From: an uncultured Actinomycetes bacterium
GTDB lineage: Bacteria > Actinomycetota > Coriobacteriia > Coriobacteriales > Atopobiaceae
Length of the DNA: 64,000 bases
NCBI GenBank assembly: GCA_900314685.1
Contig: OMWE01000008.1
Coordinates: forward strand, 1 to 64,000
Direction: 5' to 3'
A program made the translations under genes and the position numbers. Positions within the stretch are counted from its first letter, which is position 1; every line of letters starts with the position of its first letter. Of this stretch, positions 14,938-23,607 are shown one piece after another. The notes under the pieces were generated by a model, which ran no database searches, was not told the origin of the DNA, and saw nothing but the letters and a program-made list of their open reading frames with translations.

Positions 14938-15972
14938 CTACGCGATCTGCCAGTCCATATACTGGATCTGCATGGCACCCTGCTTGGCGACCAGGTTGGT
15001 GGTGGAACCGTCGAAGCTGGGCTGCTCCTCGCCCTTGATCGAGCCATCGAGCACGCCCTCGCAGACGGTGATGCAGTCGTCGATGCAGCCGTCATAGACG
15101 GAGGTGAAGGCGTTGAGCCACTGGGCATAGCCGACGTGGCCGTTGTAGTTGCGGTTGAAGGCGCCGGAGTCGCGCAGGTCGCGGAGCTTCTTGGCCGTCT
15201 CGAGCTCGGTGGAGACGGTCGTCTTTTGGTTCTCGACGAACCAGCTGCCGCCGCCCGGGACGAGCAGCGTATTGGTGTTGCAGGCGTCGCCGGTGAACAT
15301 GATGCCGCTCGCGCGGTCGAGGAAGCTGATGGAGCCGGGCGTGTGGCCGGGGGTGTCGTAGATCTCGAGCGTGCGGCCGCCCAGGTCGATGGTGTCGCCC
15401 TCCTTGACGGTCGCGACCTCGGGGTCGTTGTCCCACTCGATGACGCTGTCCTCGGTCATGGCGTAGAGGGTGCCGGACTGGGCGATCATGATCTTGACGT
15501 AGTTGCGGCGCTCGTCCGCGGTGAGGGCCAGGGCGGCCTCCACGTCGGCCTCGTGCATGTAGACCTTGTCGAACTGGCGCATGCCGCCGGCGTGATCGAC
15601 GTGGCCGTGGGTCAGGTAGACGTCGTAGGGCTTGTCGGTGATGGACTTGATTACGGGGTCCCACTCGAGAATGCCCGTGCCACTGTCCAGCAGCACCGCG
15701 CGCTCGTCGCCGACGATCAGGGCGACGTTGTCCATGCCCATCTCGGAGATGGTGTAGGTGTTCTTGGCGATCTCGACGACGATCGGGAAACTGATCTGGG
15801 TGAACGCGGGGCCGTCGGCCGGGGCACCGGCTGCGCTGCCCTGCGCGGAACCCGCCGCCTGCTCCGCGGAACCCGCCTGCGGCGCCGTGCCGGTGCTGCA
15901 GGCCGCGAGGAAAGCCCCCGCCGCTGCGAGCCCCGCACCACCGATGAAATTCCTGCGACTGATCTCTGCCAT
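14938..15972 (-). CDS. Tat-exported lipoprotein, metallo-beta-lactamase-fold hydrolase
   Basis: 344-aa protein. The N-terminus has a twin-arginine motif (ISRRNFIGGAGLAAAGAF) ending in a lipobox LAAC, so it is probably exported folded and lipid-anchored outside. An Ala/Gly linker follows, then the metallo-beta-lactamase domain with the metal site YLTHGHVDHAGGM, an Asp in DTPGHTPGS and later metal ligands (TGDACNTN). Substrate unknown. Start at ATG 15972 (GGGGAG upstream) rather than an upstream Met at 16011, because the signal peptide begins there. Divergent from a TetR regulator that likely controls it. Confidence 0.88.
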   Translation of the reverse strand: MAEISRRNFIGGAGLAAAGAFLAACSTGTAPQAGSAEQAAGSAQGSAAGAPADGPAFTQISFPIVVEIAKNTYTISEMGMDNVALIVGDERAVLLDSGTGILEWDPVIKSITDKPYDVYLTHGHVDHAGGMRQFDKVYMHEADVEAALALTADERRNYVKIMIAQSGTLYAMTEDSVIEWDNDPEVATVKEGDTIDLGGRTLEIYDTPGHTPGSISFLDRASGIMFTGDACNTNTLLVPGGGSWFVENQKTTVSTELETAKKLRDLRDSGAFNRNYNGHVGYAQWLNAFTSVYDGCIDDCITVCEGVLDGSIKGEEQPSFDGSTTNLVAKQGAMQIQYMDWQIA

Positions 15973-16063
15973 ACTGACTCCCCTCTCCGTAGGTCCGACA
16001 GTCTGCGGCAAACCCGCCGTTTACCGCTTGTATCTGCAGCTTAGTCGGTGGCGTTTGATCATA

Positions 16064-16086
16064 TCAATCAGCATTTTTATGATTGA
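16064..16086. promoter_or_regulatory. Probable TetR operator
   Basis: Perfect inverted repeat TCAATCA-N9-TGATTGA in the divergent promoter region between the metallo-hydrolase and the TetR gene. Size and placement are those of a TetR-family operator. Confidence 0.6.
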
Positions 16087-16145
16087 GGTCGGTATTCCGA
16101 CACTTTGGGGCTAATTGGTGGGTGGTTTGATGGCGGAGGCGCACT

Positions 16146-16733
16146 GTGGACTCAGGTAAACGCAATAGAAATGCCACCAGGTCTCTGCGGCTGATCGAGG
16201 AGGCGTTTGTCCGTCTGGTCAAACAGGGCAGGGCGGAGGACATGACCGTGGCCATGATCTGCCGGGAGGCAGACATCAACCGTTCGACCTTTTATGCCCA
16301 CTACGACAACATCGAGGATCTGCGCATGAAGCTCATGCAACAGATGACCGACCGCATCATCGACTACGCGTGCGAGCACATCCCGCTGGACAACAACGTG
16401 GACCTCGCACCCGTGATGCTGGAGCTCGGACGCTACTTCGACCGGAACCTGCCGCTCTACCGCGCACTCGTGGTCGCGCTGCCGACCGAGAACGGTATGA
16501 GCATGCGCAACATGGCACTCACGCGCATGCGCGAGCTCTCCCCGTGGGAACTGGTCACCTTTGACTTTGTGATCGCCGCGGTGCTCGGCGTGCTGCACGG
16601 CTGGGCGATCGGTGAGTACGGCGACATGCCCATCGACGAGTTGAGCCTGCAGCTGGCAGACTACGTCGGCGGGGTTTTGCGCGCGGATCGCGGCATGTCA
16701 TCCGAGCCACACCGCGCTATCCGGGACGACTGA
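16146..16733 (+). CDS. TetR/AcrR-family transcriptional regulator
   Basis: 195-aa regulator with an N-terminal helix-turn-helix (MTVAMICREADINRSTFYAHYDNIEDL, about residues 33-58) typical of TetR proteins, and a C-terminal helical ligand domain of the TetR_C type used by DUF-like AcrR regulators of Gram-positives. GTG start with GGAGG 6 nt upstream. Its target is most likely itself and the divergent lipoprotein hydrolase, through the inverted repeat between them. Confidence 0.88.
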   Translation: MDSGKRNRNATRSLRLIEEAFVRLVKQGRAEDMTVAMICREADINRSTFYAHYDNIEDLRMKLMQQMTDRIIDYACEHIPLDNNVDLAPVMLELGRYFDRNLPLYRALVVALPTENGMSMRNMALTRMRELSPWELVTFDFVIAAVLGVLHGWAIGEYGDMPIDELSLQLADYVGGVLRADRGMSSEPHRAIRDD

Positions 16734-17017
16734 TACGCCCAAAGTGGGCCAAAGTATGCATCCCCGCCGGACGGCTACTCAGGGGTACCGAGATAAAGTC
16801 AACGTTGGATGAGGTTGTCAAAGCGCATCCCAGGTCTTTTACATCTAAGTTTGCATCAACGTTGCCTTTATTTCTTACCCACGAGTATCCCGTGCAAATC
16901 CGCATGCGCGACGCCTCAAGGCACCGCTGGTGCTGCCCGATAGGCGTAAGTTGCCCAAGCAACTCGAGAGGCTCGTATGTCACACGCATAGTAGGCAGCT
17001 ACTCAGAGGCCATAGGA
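16734..17017. other. Intergenic stretch without recognisable gene
   Basis: Between the TetR gene and a palindromic repeat I see no convincing gene or structure. Short repeated words occur (CAACGTTG at two places near 16800 and 16860) but no promoter or terminator can be named. Confidence 0.4.
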
Positions 17018-17126
17018 AAAGTACGCAATCGCTGATAAAGAAAACGCAGAAGTGCGCGTTTGGAGGTGCTGCCCCCCCGCTTGAAACACGCACTTCTGCG
17101 TCTTTTCTTTCGGCGATTGCGTACTT
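17018..17126. repeat. Long imperfect palindrome, family A copy 1
   Basis: Arms of about 43 bp (17018-17061 and 17084-17126) pair around a short loop. The left arm contains GTACGCAATCGC and AACGCAGAAGTGCGCGTTT; the right arm is its complement with small changes. Related palindromes lie at 31,659 and 52,503. Likely a non-coding hairpin repeat or MITE. Confidence 0.8.
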
Positions 17127-17184
17127 ATTGCCGCAGCAGCTCGCAGCAGCCCTCACCCGCGGCACATGTCGGTCCACGCCACAC

Positions 17185-17212
17185 AAAAGCCCGACGCGTG
17201 AGCGCCGGGCTT
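17185..17212 (-). terminator. Terminator after ptsH
   Basis: On the - strand AAGCCCG-N12-CGGGCTT followed by TTGT, about 95 bp downstream of the ptsH stop. Moderate U-run. Confidence 0.6.
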
Positions 17213-17305
17213 GTGCGTGCGTATGTGCGACCATCTGCGACCGTCGTGCGGTTGCGCCTGTGGTCGCGTGCGACTGCGACTGCAGCCGCTAGCTGCGCGA
17301 ATGTC

Positions 17306-17578
17306 TTACTCGCCGAAGCCGCTGTCGATGAGGGCGATCAGGGCGTCGAGGGCCTCCTGCTCGTCGGGGCCGTCGCAGGCGATCTCAACCTTGGTGCCGG
17401 TGCCGAGGCCAGCGGCGAGGACCATCATGATGCTGTTGGCCTTGACGGGAGCGCTGTCCTTGTCGACGTTGCGGATGGTGACCTTGCTCTGATACTTCTT
17501 GACCTCGCTGACGAAGACCGACGCGGGACGAGCGTGAAGGCCGGTTGCGTTGGTGATCGTCGTCTGTGCTGAAACCAT
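17306..17578 (-). CDS. ptsH: Phosphocarrier protein HPr
   Basis: 90-aa general phosphotransfer protein of the sugar PTS. His15 in TGLHARPAS is the site phosphorylated by enzyme I. A serine at 49 in KANSIMMVL is at the place of the regulatory Ser46 of Gram-positive HPr. AAGGAG stands before the ATG. No ptsI is nearby; the partner in this window is the fructose permease FruA at 37.5 kb. Confidence 0.97.
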   Translation of the reverse strand: MVSAQTTITNATGLHARPASVFVSEVKKYQSKVTIRNVDKDSAPVKANSIMMVLAAGLGTGTKVEIACDGPDEQEALDALIALIDSGFGE

Positions 17579-17733
17579 GCTGCTCTCCTTCTGTTGGGGG
17601 CGCGCGCCCCGCCATTACCTGAACATGAGGTTATTCTAGCAAACATCACCGACACGGCACGGAAAGTTGCGGCAGAATGTTGCGTGCGTAGGGCTAGTAT
17701 TTTATATGCCTTGCGAGACCGAAGGGGGACCTC

Positions 17734-19356
17734 ATGGCAGACGCACCGATCGACGCCAACGACATAGATGAGCCCGCGGGTGTAAATCCCGAGGTAGATG
17801 ACCAAATTTACGCAGATAAGACACCCGTGGCGGCAGCGGCTGCCGATGCCGCGCGGGCGGGAGCAGCGGCCGTGGATGCCGAGCTCGATGAGCCGGCGGA
17901 GGCGGTTTTGACAAATACGCCAACGGTCGAAACCGCGGCGCAGGCGGCGGCCGCGGGTGCGGCGCAGGCGGCAGGCCTGGCGCAGCAGGCGGCAGGCGCT
18001 GCGCAGGCGGCAACCCCGCAGGCGGCGGCCGCGCAGGCAGCGCAGACGCGGGCAGCGCAGCGGGGCACTGCCGTACCGACCCCCGCACCGAAGGCGCCCG
18101 TCGTCGACCTCACGCCCGACGAGCCCACCGACCCCCACCGCACGCCCTCGGCAGACCAGGTCCCCGACATGGCCGACGGCGACAACGCGCTGGTGCGCGC
18201 GGGCAACGCCGTGGCGGGGGTTGCCAAGAGCGCCGGTACGTCCTTTATGGAGGGCCTGCACGCGATGCGCGCGGTGCGCGACGCCTCGCAGAAGAGCGAC
18301 GATGCCCGCAAACAGATCGCCGACCTGCAGGAATCGTTGGAGGACGACCGCGACGAGCTCTCCCACCGCACCGAGATCGAGATGAACTACGACCGCATCT
18401 CCCGCTTGCAGCAGGCCGCGATCAACACCGCCCGCTCCGACGCGCAGCAGGCGCGCGCCCAGGGCGACGCCGCCACGGCGCGCAAGGCCGACCTCAACGA
18501 CCAGTTGGCTGCGATGAAGGCCGCGCACGAGGAGAAGCTCAGCCCCTACCGCAGCATCATGGAGTCGACCAAGGGCACGGCAGATGACGCTTCGCGCGCG
18601 CTCGCCGAGGCGCGCCGCGCGGCCAAGGCCACCGAGAGCCAGGCCGCCGACGCCACCAAACGTCGCGAGCAGACGATCGCGCAGGCCAACCGCAACGTGG
18701 ATTCCGCGCAGGACCGCCTGCGCCGCCTGCAGGCCGATCTCGACCGCCTGCAGAAGGACGCCGGCTCCTCCCCCAGCGCCGTCTCCAAGCTGCGCGGCGA
18801 GGTCGTCGCGGCGCACGCCCGCCTCGACGCCGCCAAGGCGGACGTGGTGACCAAGACCCAGGAGGCGCAGCAGTCGGTCGAGAACGCCCAGACGCACCTG
18901 TGGACCGCCAAGCAGTCGCTGGAGGTCGCCGAGCGCCAGGCCAACGAGGCCAAGGGCGAGGCCAATGCGCGCAAGGACGAGTTCGACACGCTGTACAAGC
19001 GGGCCATGGCCGAGCAGGACGAGCTCAAGAAGCAGATCGCCGAATGCGACGAGCAGATCAAGACAAGCAAGGCCGACATCAGCGACGCCGCCCAGCGCGA
19101 GCAGGAGGCGCAGGCGGTCCTCGACGAGGCCAACGACATCCACTCCACGCCCGAGATCACCACGCAGCTCAAGCAGCGCATCCTGGCGACGCAGAAGGAG
19201 CTAGCCGAGCAGACCGCCGAGGCCGACAAGCTGCAGAGCTACGAGCAGGAGCTGCGCCACAAGACGCGCGAGAAGCGTCTGATCTTCATCGCGATGGCCG
19301 TGGCGATCGTGGTGATTGTGGCGCTGGTGCTCTTCTTCATCGTCAAACCGAAGTAA
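17734..19356 (+). CDS. Tail-anchored coiled-coil protein of unknown function
   Basis: 540 aa. Residues about 1-130 are an Ala/Gln/Pro-rich low-complexity region with acidic patches. Residues about 175-510 are almost entirely heptad-like, charged and alanine-rich, broken into several long helices. This looks like a rod such as those of structural or chromosome-associated proteins, but no Walker motifs are present. The only membrane segment is at the very end (LIFIAMAVAIVVIVALVLFF) with four residues after it, so it would be anchored by its tail with the rod in the cytoplasm. No family recognised. A terminator follows. Confidence 0.75.
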   Translation: MADAPIDANDIDEPAGVNPEVDDQIYADKTPVAAAAADAARAGAAAVDAELDEPAEAVLTNTPTVETAAQAAAAGAAQAAGLAQQAAGAAQAATPQAAAAQAAQTRAAQRGTAVPTPAPKAPVVDLTPDEPTDPHRTPSADQVPDMADGDNALVRAGNAVAGVAKSAGTSFMEGLHAMRAVRDASQKSDDARKQIADLQESLEDDRDELSHRTEIEMNYDRISRLQQAAINTARSDAQQARAQGDAATARKADLNDQLAAMKAAHEEKLSPYRSIMESTKGTADDASRALAEARRAAKATESQAADATKRREQTIAQANRNVDSAQDRLRRLQADLDRLQKDAGSSPSAVSKLRGEVVAAHARLDAAKADVVTKTQEAQQSVENAQTHLWTAKQSLEVAERQANEAKGEANARKDEFDTLYKRAMAEQDELKKQIAECDEQIKTSKADISDAAQREQEAQAVLDEANDIHSTPEITTQLKQRILATQKELAEQTAEADKLQSYEQELRHKTREKRLIFIAMAVAIVVIVALVLFFIVKPK

Positions 19357-19431
19357 GGCACGCGCTCCCGCCCCATACAGGCGCCGCTCCCGCAGGCACC
19401 ACTTCCGTAGGCACCACCTCAGCCCATATTG

Positions 19432-19465
19432 GCGCCGCCCCGCAGCTCGGGGGGCGGCGTTTTTC
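19432..19465 (+). terminator. Rho-independent terminator after the coiled-coil gene
   Basis: GCCGCCCC-loop-GGGGCGGC stem followed by GTTTTTC, about 75 bp past the stop codon. Confidence 0.8.
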
Positions 19466-19519
19466 TTTGCACACCTTGTAATCGATTTCGCCTGAGCGCG
19501 CTGCGCCACACCTCATCGC

Positions 19520-19730
19520 GCTTTGGAGGTGCTTTCACCGCGATTCGCGTAGATATGGGTCCTAAAGTACGAATCTCCACGCCGCGCGCCTTGCGCATCA
19601 CGCTTTAGATGCCCTTTCTCCGCGTTTCGCGTAGAAAGAGCTCCTAAAGAACGATTCGAATCCCGCTGGGCAGAGAGCATCGTTCTTTGGATGGCATATC
19701 TACGCGAAACGCTGCAAAATGCCCTCGAAA
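19520..19730. repeat. Cluster of diverged repeats with the CCTAAAGWACGA core
   Basis: TTCGCGTAGA...CCTAAAGTACGA (about 19540-19573) is repeated as TTCGCGTAGA...CCTAAAGAACGA (about 19627-19653) and inverted at about 19679-19714. The same CCTAAAG core occurs in the arrays at 36.0-36.3 kb. No gene is supported in this 400-bp gap. Confidence 0.6.
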
Positions 19731-19753
19731 GCGCGGAGCCGCAGACGGAGCCC

Positions 19754-20917
19754 CTACTCGATCAGCATCGCGTCGCCGAAGGAGAAGAAGCGATAGCGCT
19801 CGTCGACGGCGTGCCGGTAGGCGGCCAGGATCTGCTCGCGCGTGGCCAGGGCCGAGACCAGCATCACCAGCGTCGAGCGCGGCACGTGGAAGTTGGTGAT
19901 CAGCGCGTCGACCACGTGGTAGGTGGAGCCCGGCATCAGGTAGAGGTTAGTGGTGGCGTTGGCGCGGGCCACGATGTCTCCGCGGCCGAGGGCGGCGGCG
20001 GAGTCGGGCGCGTCCTCGAAGCGGCGCGCGACCATCGGCGGCTCGGCGACGGGGGCCTCGGGGTCGTAGGCGCTCTCGAGCGAGCGCACGGCCGTGGTGC
20101 CCACGGCGATCACGCGGTGACCTGCGGCTTTGGTGGCATGCACGGCGTCCACGACCTCCTGCGGCACGTGGTAGCGCTCCGTGTGCATCACATGCTGCGT
20201 GGGATCGTCTTCCGTGACCAGGCGGAAGGTGTCGATGCCCACCTCCAGCTCCACGGTGGCCCAGCCGATGCCCGCGGCCTGGATGCGCTCGATCAGCTCG
20301 GGCGTGAAGTGCAGGCCCGCCGTCGGCGCGGCGGCGGAGTGCTCCTCGTGCATCGCGTAGACGGTCTGGTACTTCTCGGGATCGCCCTCGTACTGCGTGA
20401 TGTAGGGCGGCAGGGGCACGTGGCCGGCCTGGTGGATGGCCTCGTCCAGCGTGAGCCCCTCGGCCGGCGTGAAGCGCACGATGCGGCCGCCGCGGTTGGC
20501 CTCCATGAAGTCCAGGACCTCGCCCGTCAGCACCACCGGCGCGGTCTCGGGGGCGTGCGCGCCGCCGGGGCGGTACTCGATCACGGCGCCCGGCTTCAGG
20601 CGCTTGCCCGGGTTGACCTGGCACTCCCACACATGGCCCAGCGGGTCCAGGTCCTCGCGGCGCTTGAGCAGCAGCGTCTCGGCGAGGCCGCCCGTGCGGC
20701 GCTTGTGGCCGATCAGGCGGGCAGGCATCACGCGGGTCTTGTTGGCGACGAGCAGGTCGCCCGGCTCCAGGTAGTCCAGGATGTCGTAGAAGCGGCGGTC
20801 GTCCAGCGAGCCGTCCCCGCGGTGCAGCACGAGCAGGCGGCAGGAGTCGCGGGGCTCGGCGGGCTCCTGTGCGATCAGCTCCTGCGGGAGGTCGTAGTCA
20901 AAGTCATCGGTGCGCAT
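19754..20917 (-). CDS. queA: S-adenosylmethionine:tRNA ribosyltransferase-isomerase QueA
   Basis: 387-aa enzyme that moves the ribosyl part of SAM onto preQ1 in tRNA, giving epoxyqueuosine. Diagnostic blocks are DFDYDLPQELIAQEPAEPRD near the start, ANKTRVMPARL, the SAM site region HFTPELIERI preceded by AAPTAGLH, and the end YRFFSFGDAMLI. Follows a small membrane protein by 24 bp on the same strand. The next enzyme of the pathway, QueH, is 2.7 kb upstream on the same strand. Confidence 0.98.
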   Translation of the reverse strand: MRTDDFDYDLPQELIAQEPAEPRDSCRLLVLHRGDGSLDDRRFYDILDYLEPGDLLVANKTRVMPARLIGHKRRTGGLAETLLLKRREDLDPLGHVWECQVNPGKRLKPGAVIEYRPGGAHAPETAPVVLTGEVLDFMEANRGGRIVRFTPAEGLTLDEAIHQAGHVPLPPYITQYEGDPEKYQTVYAMHEEHSAAAPTAGLHFTPELIERIQAAGIGWATVELEVGIDTFRLVTEDDPTQHVMHTERYHVPQEVVDAVHATKAAGHRVIAVGTTAVRSLESAYDPEAPVAEPPMVARRFEDAPDSAAALGRGDIVARANATTNLYLMPGSTYHVVDALITNFHVPRSTLVMLVSALATREQILAAYRHAVDERYRFFSFGDAMLIE

Positions 20918-20941
20918 GTTTTTCTTTCCTAAAAGCCAAAC

Positions 20942-21550
20942 CTAGAAGACGAACCAGAGGATGAGGAAGACGATCGCGGCGGCCAGCGTCGCGGCAAAGG
21001 TCGCGAGCAGGAACGACTCGGACGTGCGGACGAGGTTGGCGATCGCAAAATTGCGGCCGCACAGCGCGTCGAAGGGCGCCTGCAGCGAGCCGGTCAGGTC
21101 GTGCATAAAGGTGCGCTGGGACCCGTCGGTGCCGTCGATGTCGGCGACCGAGGCGCGGGCGCGCAGCTCCTGCGGGGTGGCGAGCGTCTCGTGGCCGATC
21201 TGCATGATCGCCGTGATCGAGAGGATCGCGGACACCACATCCAGGCCGAAGAGAACGACGATGGTGATGAGCAGGGCGTTCTCGACCCAGCCCTCGAGGT
21301 ACGCGTCGAAGTACGCGAGCACCCGCGGCGAGAGCACCGCCAGGGCCACCGCGACGAGCGCGGCGACGGTCAGCAGGCCCATCGCGAGCGAGCGCAGCTC
21401 GACGGAGCGGTCCTTCTCCTGCTGGTAAGAATAACGAGCCATCGCGAGCAACGCGTCGGTAGTGCCGACGGTGCCCTTGGTGCCGATGGCGGTATCGGTG
21501 GTGCCCCTGGCGCCGGTGACGGCGTCCTTGGCTGTAGAGTCCTTGGCCAT
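20942..21550 (-). CDS. Membrane protein of unknown function
   Basis: 202 aa. After a Thr/Gly-rich N-terminus, a helix DALLAMARYSYQQEKDRSVELRS leads into a membrane segment (about 57-75). A second membrane segment follows at about 93-116 and a third at the C-terminus (FLLATFAATLAAAIVFLILW). The layout loosely recalls the Pycsar/SLATT class of membrane effectors, in which a cytoplasmic helix precedes 2-3 membrane helices. No defining motif is seen, so that is only a suggestion. AAGGGG before the ATG; probably co-transcribed with queA. Confidence 0.7.
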   Translation of the reverse strand: MAKDSTAKDAVTGARGTTDTAIGTKGTVGTTDALLAMARYSYQQEKDRSVELRSLAMGLLTVAALVAVALAVLSPRVLAYFDAYLEGWVENALLITIVVLFGLDVVSAILSITAIMQIGHETLATPQELRARASVADIDGTDGSQRTFMHDLTGSLQAPFDALCGRNFAIANLVRTSESFLLATFAATLAAAIVFLILWFVF

Positions 21551-21699
21551 AGTTCCCCTTTCGTGGCAACTGCCACATGATAGCCCATCGGTACGGCGCG
21601 CGGCAGTGCCCGCACGCGGGGTGCGGGGTGTGCGGCTGCGACACGGCAGCGCCCGCGGCGCGAGATGCGGGCTGGCGGCGCGGCAGTTCGTCTTCCCCG

Positions 21700-23469
21700 T
21701 TATTTTTTCTTGCCGCCGCGGTACCAGCGCAGGCCGCGCGCCGCCGCGATCGAGCTGGCGGGCGTCGGCTCGGCGCCCTCGTCGACCTGCGGCAGGACAA
21801 AGCCCGGGAAGTCGGTGACGGCCTTGACCCGGCGCTTGTGCGAGAGCAGCGGCAGCGCGGCCGAGTCGACGTAGAGGCTGCCCGTGCCCGGCGGCGTCGG
21901 GAAGTCGCCATAGCCCTCGTCGTCGATGATCACGTCGACCTTGGCGCCCACGAGCGCGCTCCAGCGCTCGCCCGCGTGCCGCGTGCCCACGTACATGTGC
22001 TTCTCGCCGCCGGTGCCGTCCGTGAGCACCACGGCCAGGCCGCTGCGCTCATGTGTGTCTTCGCCCTCGCGCGTCCAGCCGATCAGGCTGTCGCTATCGA
22101 GGTAGTCGTGCTGCGGGCCGTAGGACAGGCGCTGGCGCACCTCCATCAGCAGCGGCAGCTCGCGCACCGCCGGCACCGGGTCGGCGTCCTCGTCCTCGGT
22201 CGGCATGCCGAAGAGGTCGCCGTAAAAGACGCACGGGTACCCCGCCTCGCGCAGCAGGATCGCCATGTACGCGCTGGGCTTGAACCAAGCCTCGACCGTC
22301 GACTGCAGCGCCTGGCCGGGCTGGGTGTCGTGGTTGTCGACGAAGGTCACGGCGTGGATCGGGTCCGTGGCCACCAGCGTGTCGTCGAAGAGCTTGGAGA
22401 GGTCCTGCTGCCCCATGCTGTTGGAGGCGAAGAAGAACTTGTAGTGCAGCGGCACGTCGAAGAGGCTCATGGGCTTGTCGGGGCCCAGGTAGTCGACCAG
22501 GTCCTGCAGGCGCGGCGACCAGTACTCGCCCACCGTGAAGAGCTCGCGGCCGCTGCGGCGGCGCATCTCGGCCAGCCAGGTGCGGTAGAACTGCCGGGAG
22601 ATGTGCTTGAGCGCGTCGAGGCGCAGGCCGTCCACGCCGGTCTCGCTGATGTACCACTCGCCCCAGCGCGTGAGCTCCTCGGCCACGCGCGGGTCGCTGA
22701 CGTCCACGTCGGAGCCCATGAGGTAGTCGTAGTTGCCGTTGTCGACGTGGTCGACGTCGTCGTCCCAGTGCTTGCCGGCGAAGAGGTACACGGCGCTACG
22801 GCGGGCGTCCTCGTCCCAGTCGGTGCCGTGGAAGCAGGTCCAGTCCCAGGTGAAGTCGGAGTAGGCGCCCTTGCGGCCCGGGAAGCGGAAGCGGGTCCAG
22901 GCGGCGATCGTCTGCTCCTCGCCCACGGGGCGGTTGCGGTCGGAGCCGTCGACCTCGACCGCGCGGACGTGCTCGGTCTCCTCGCCGCCGAAGCGCTGGT
23001 TGAGCACGATGTCGCCCATGGCCTGGATGCCCGCCGCCTTGAGCGCGGCCACGCAGGCCAGGTACTCCTTTTTGGTGCCGTACTTGGTGCGGACCGAGCT
23101 GCACTGCTTGAACTCGCCCAGGTCCCACAGGTCGTAGACGCCGTAGCCCACGCCGTGGTCGCCATCGGCCGTCTTGGACGCGGGCGGCAGCCAGACCGCC
23201 GTGATGCCCATGCGGGCCAGGGTCGGCGCCATCCGGGCCAGGCGGCGCCAGTGGCGGCCGTCCGCCGGCATGTACCAGGAGAAGGCCTGGAGCATCGTGC
23301 CGTTGGTGGCGGTCGCGGTGGACGTGGTGCTCGCGGCGGTCGTGGAGCTCGTGGCGCTCGCGGCTGTCGTGCTGCTCGTGGCGGTCGTGCCGTCCGTGCT
23401 GCTCATGCCATTCGCGCCGTTCGTATTGTTGCTTGCTGTATTGATGTTATTGTTAGTCGCGTTTTCCAT
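21700..23469 (-). CDS. Alpha-amylase, glycoside hydrolase family 13
   Basis: 589 aa, cytoplasmic type without a signal peptide. Catalytic motifs are GVDGLRLDALKHI (nucleophile Asp), FTVGEYWS (acid Glu) and VTFVDNHDTQPGQAL (transition-state Asp), as in GH13_5 amylases. In conserved region I the usual His of DVVLNH is Gln (DIVLNQRFGG). The first about 55 residues are nearly pure Thr/Ser/Asn/Ala, unlike the family, and the domain proper starts at GTMLQAFSWYMPADG. Start chosen at ATG 23469 (GAAGG upstream); an in-frame Met at 23604 is less likely and would nearly touch queH. Confidence 0.93.
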   Translation of the reverse strand: MENATNNNINTASNNTNGANGMSSTDGTTATSSTTAASATSSTTAASTTSTATATNGTMLQAFSWYMPADGRHWRRLARMAPTLARMGITAVWLPPASKTADGDHGVGYGVYDLWDLGEFKQCSSVRTKYGTKKEYLACVAALKAAGIQAMGDIVLNQRFGGEETEHVRAVEVDGSDRNRPVGEEQTIAAWTRFRFPGRKGAYSDFTWDWTCFHGTDWDEDARRSAVYLFAGKHWDDDVDHVDNGNYDYLMGSDVDVSDPRVAEELTRWGEWYISETGVDGLRLDALKHISRQFYRTWLAEMRRRSGRELFTVGEYWSPRLQDLVDYLGPDKPMSLFDVPLHYKFFFASNSMGQQDLSKLFDDTLVATDPIHAVTFVDNHDTQPGQALQSTVEAWFKPSAYMAILLREAGYPCVFYGDLFGMPTEDEDADPVPAVRELPLLMEVRQRLSYGPQHDYLDSDSLIGWTREGEDTHERSGLAVVLTDGTGGEKHMYVGTRHAGERWSALVGAKVDVIIDDEGYGDFPTPPGTGSLYVDSAALPLLSHKRRVKAVTDFPGFVLPQVDEGAEPTPASSIAAARGLRWYRGGKKK

Positions 23470-23607
23470 GGTAGCGACCTTCTTTCGTATGATGTGCGGT
23501 CTCGCGAGACTGAGAATGGATCCATGCTCGATGCCGGTGAAGAGGGTCTTCTTATGCTCCCCCGTGCGCTGGTCTTCCGTGCGTTGGTCCTTCTTGCGTG
23601 CCATCTG

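Noticed and set aside
19640..19660. GATTCGAATCCCGC, similar to a tRNA T-arm
   Set aside because: Part of a repeat family; the rest of a tRNA is absent.
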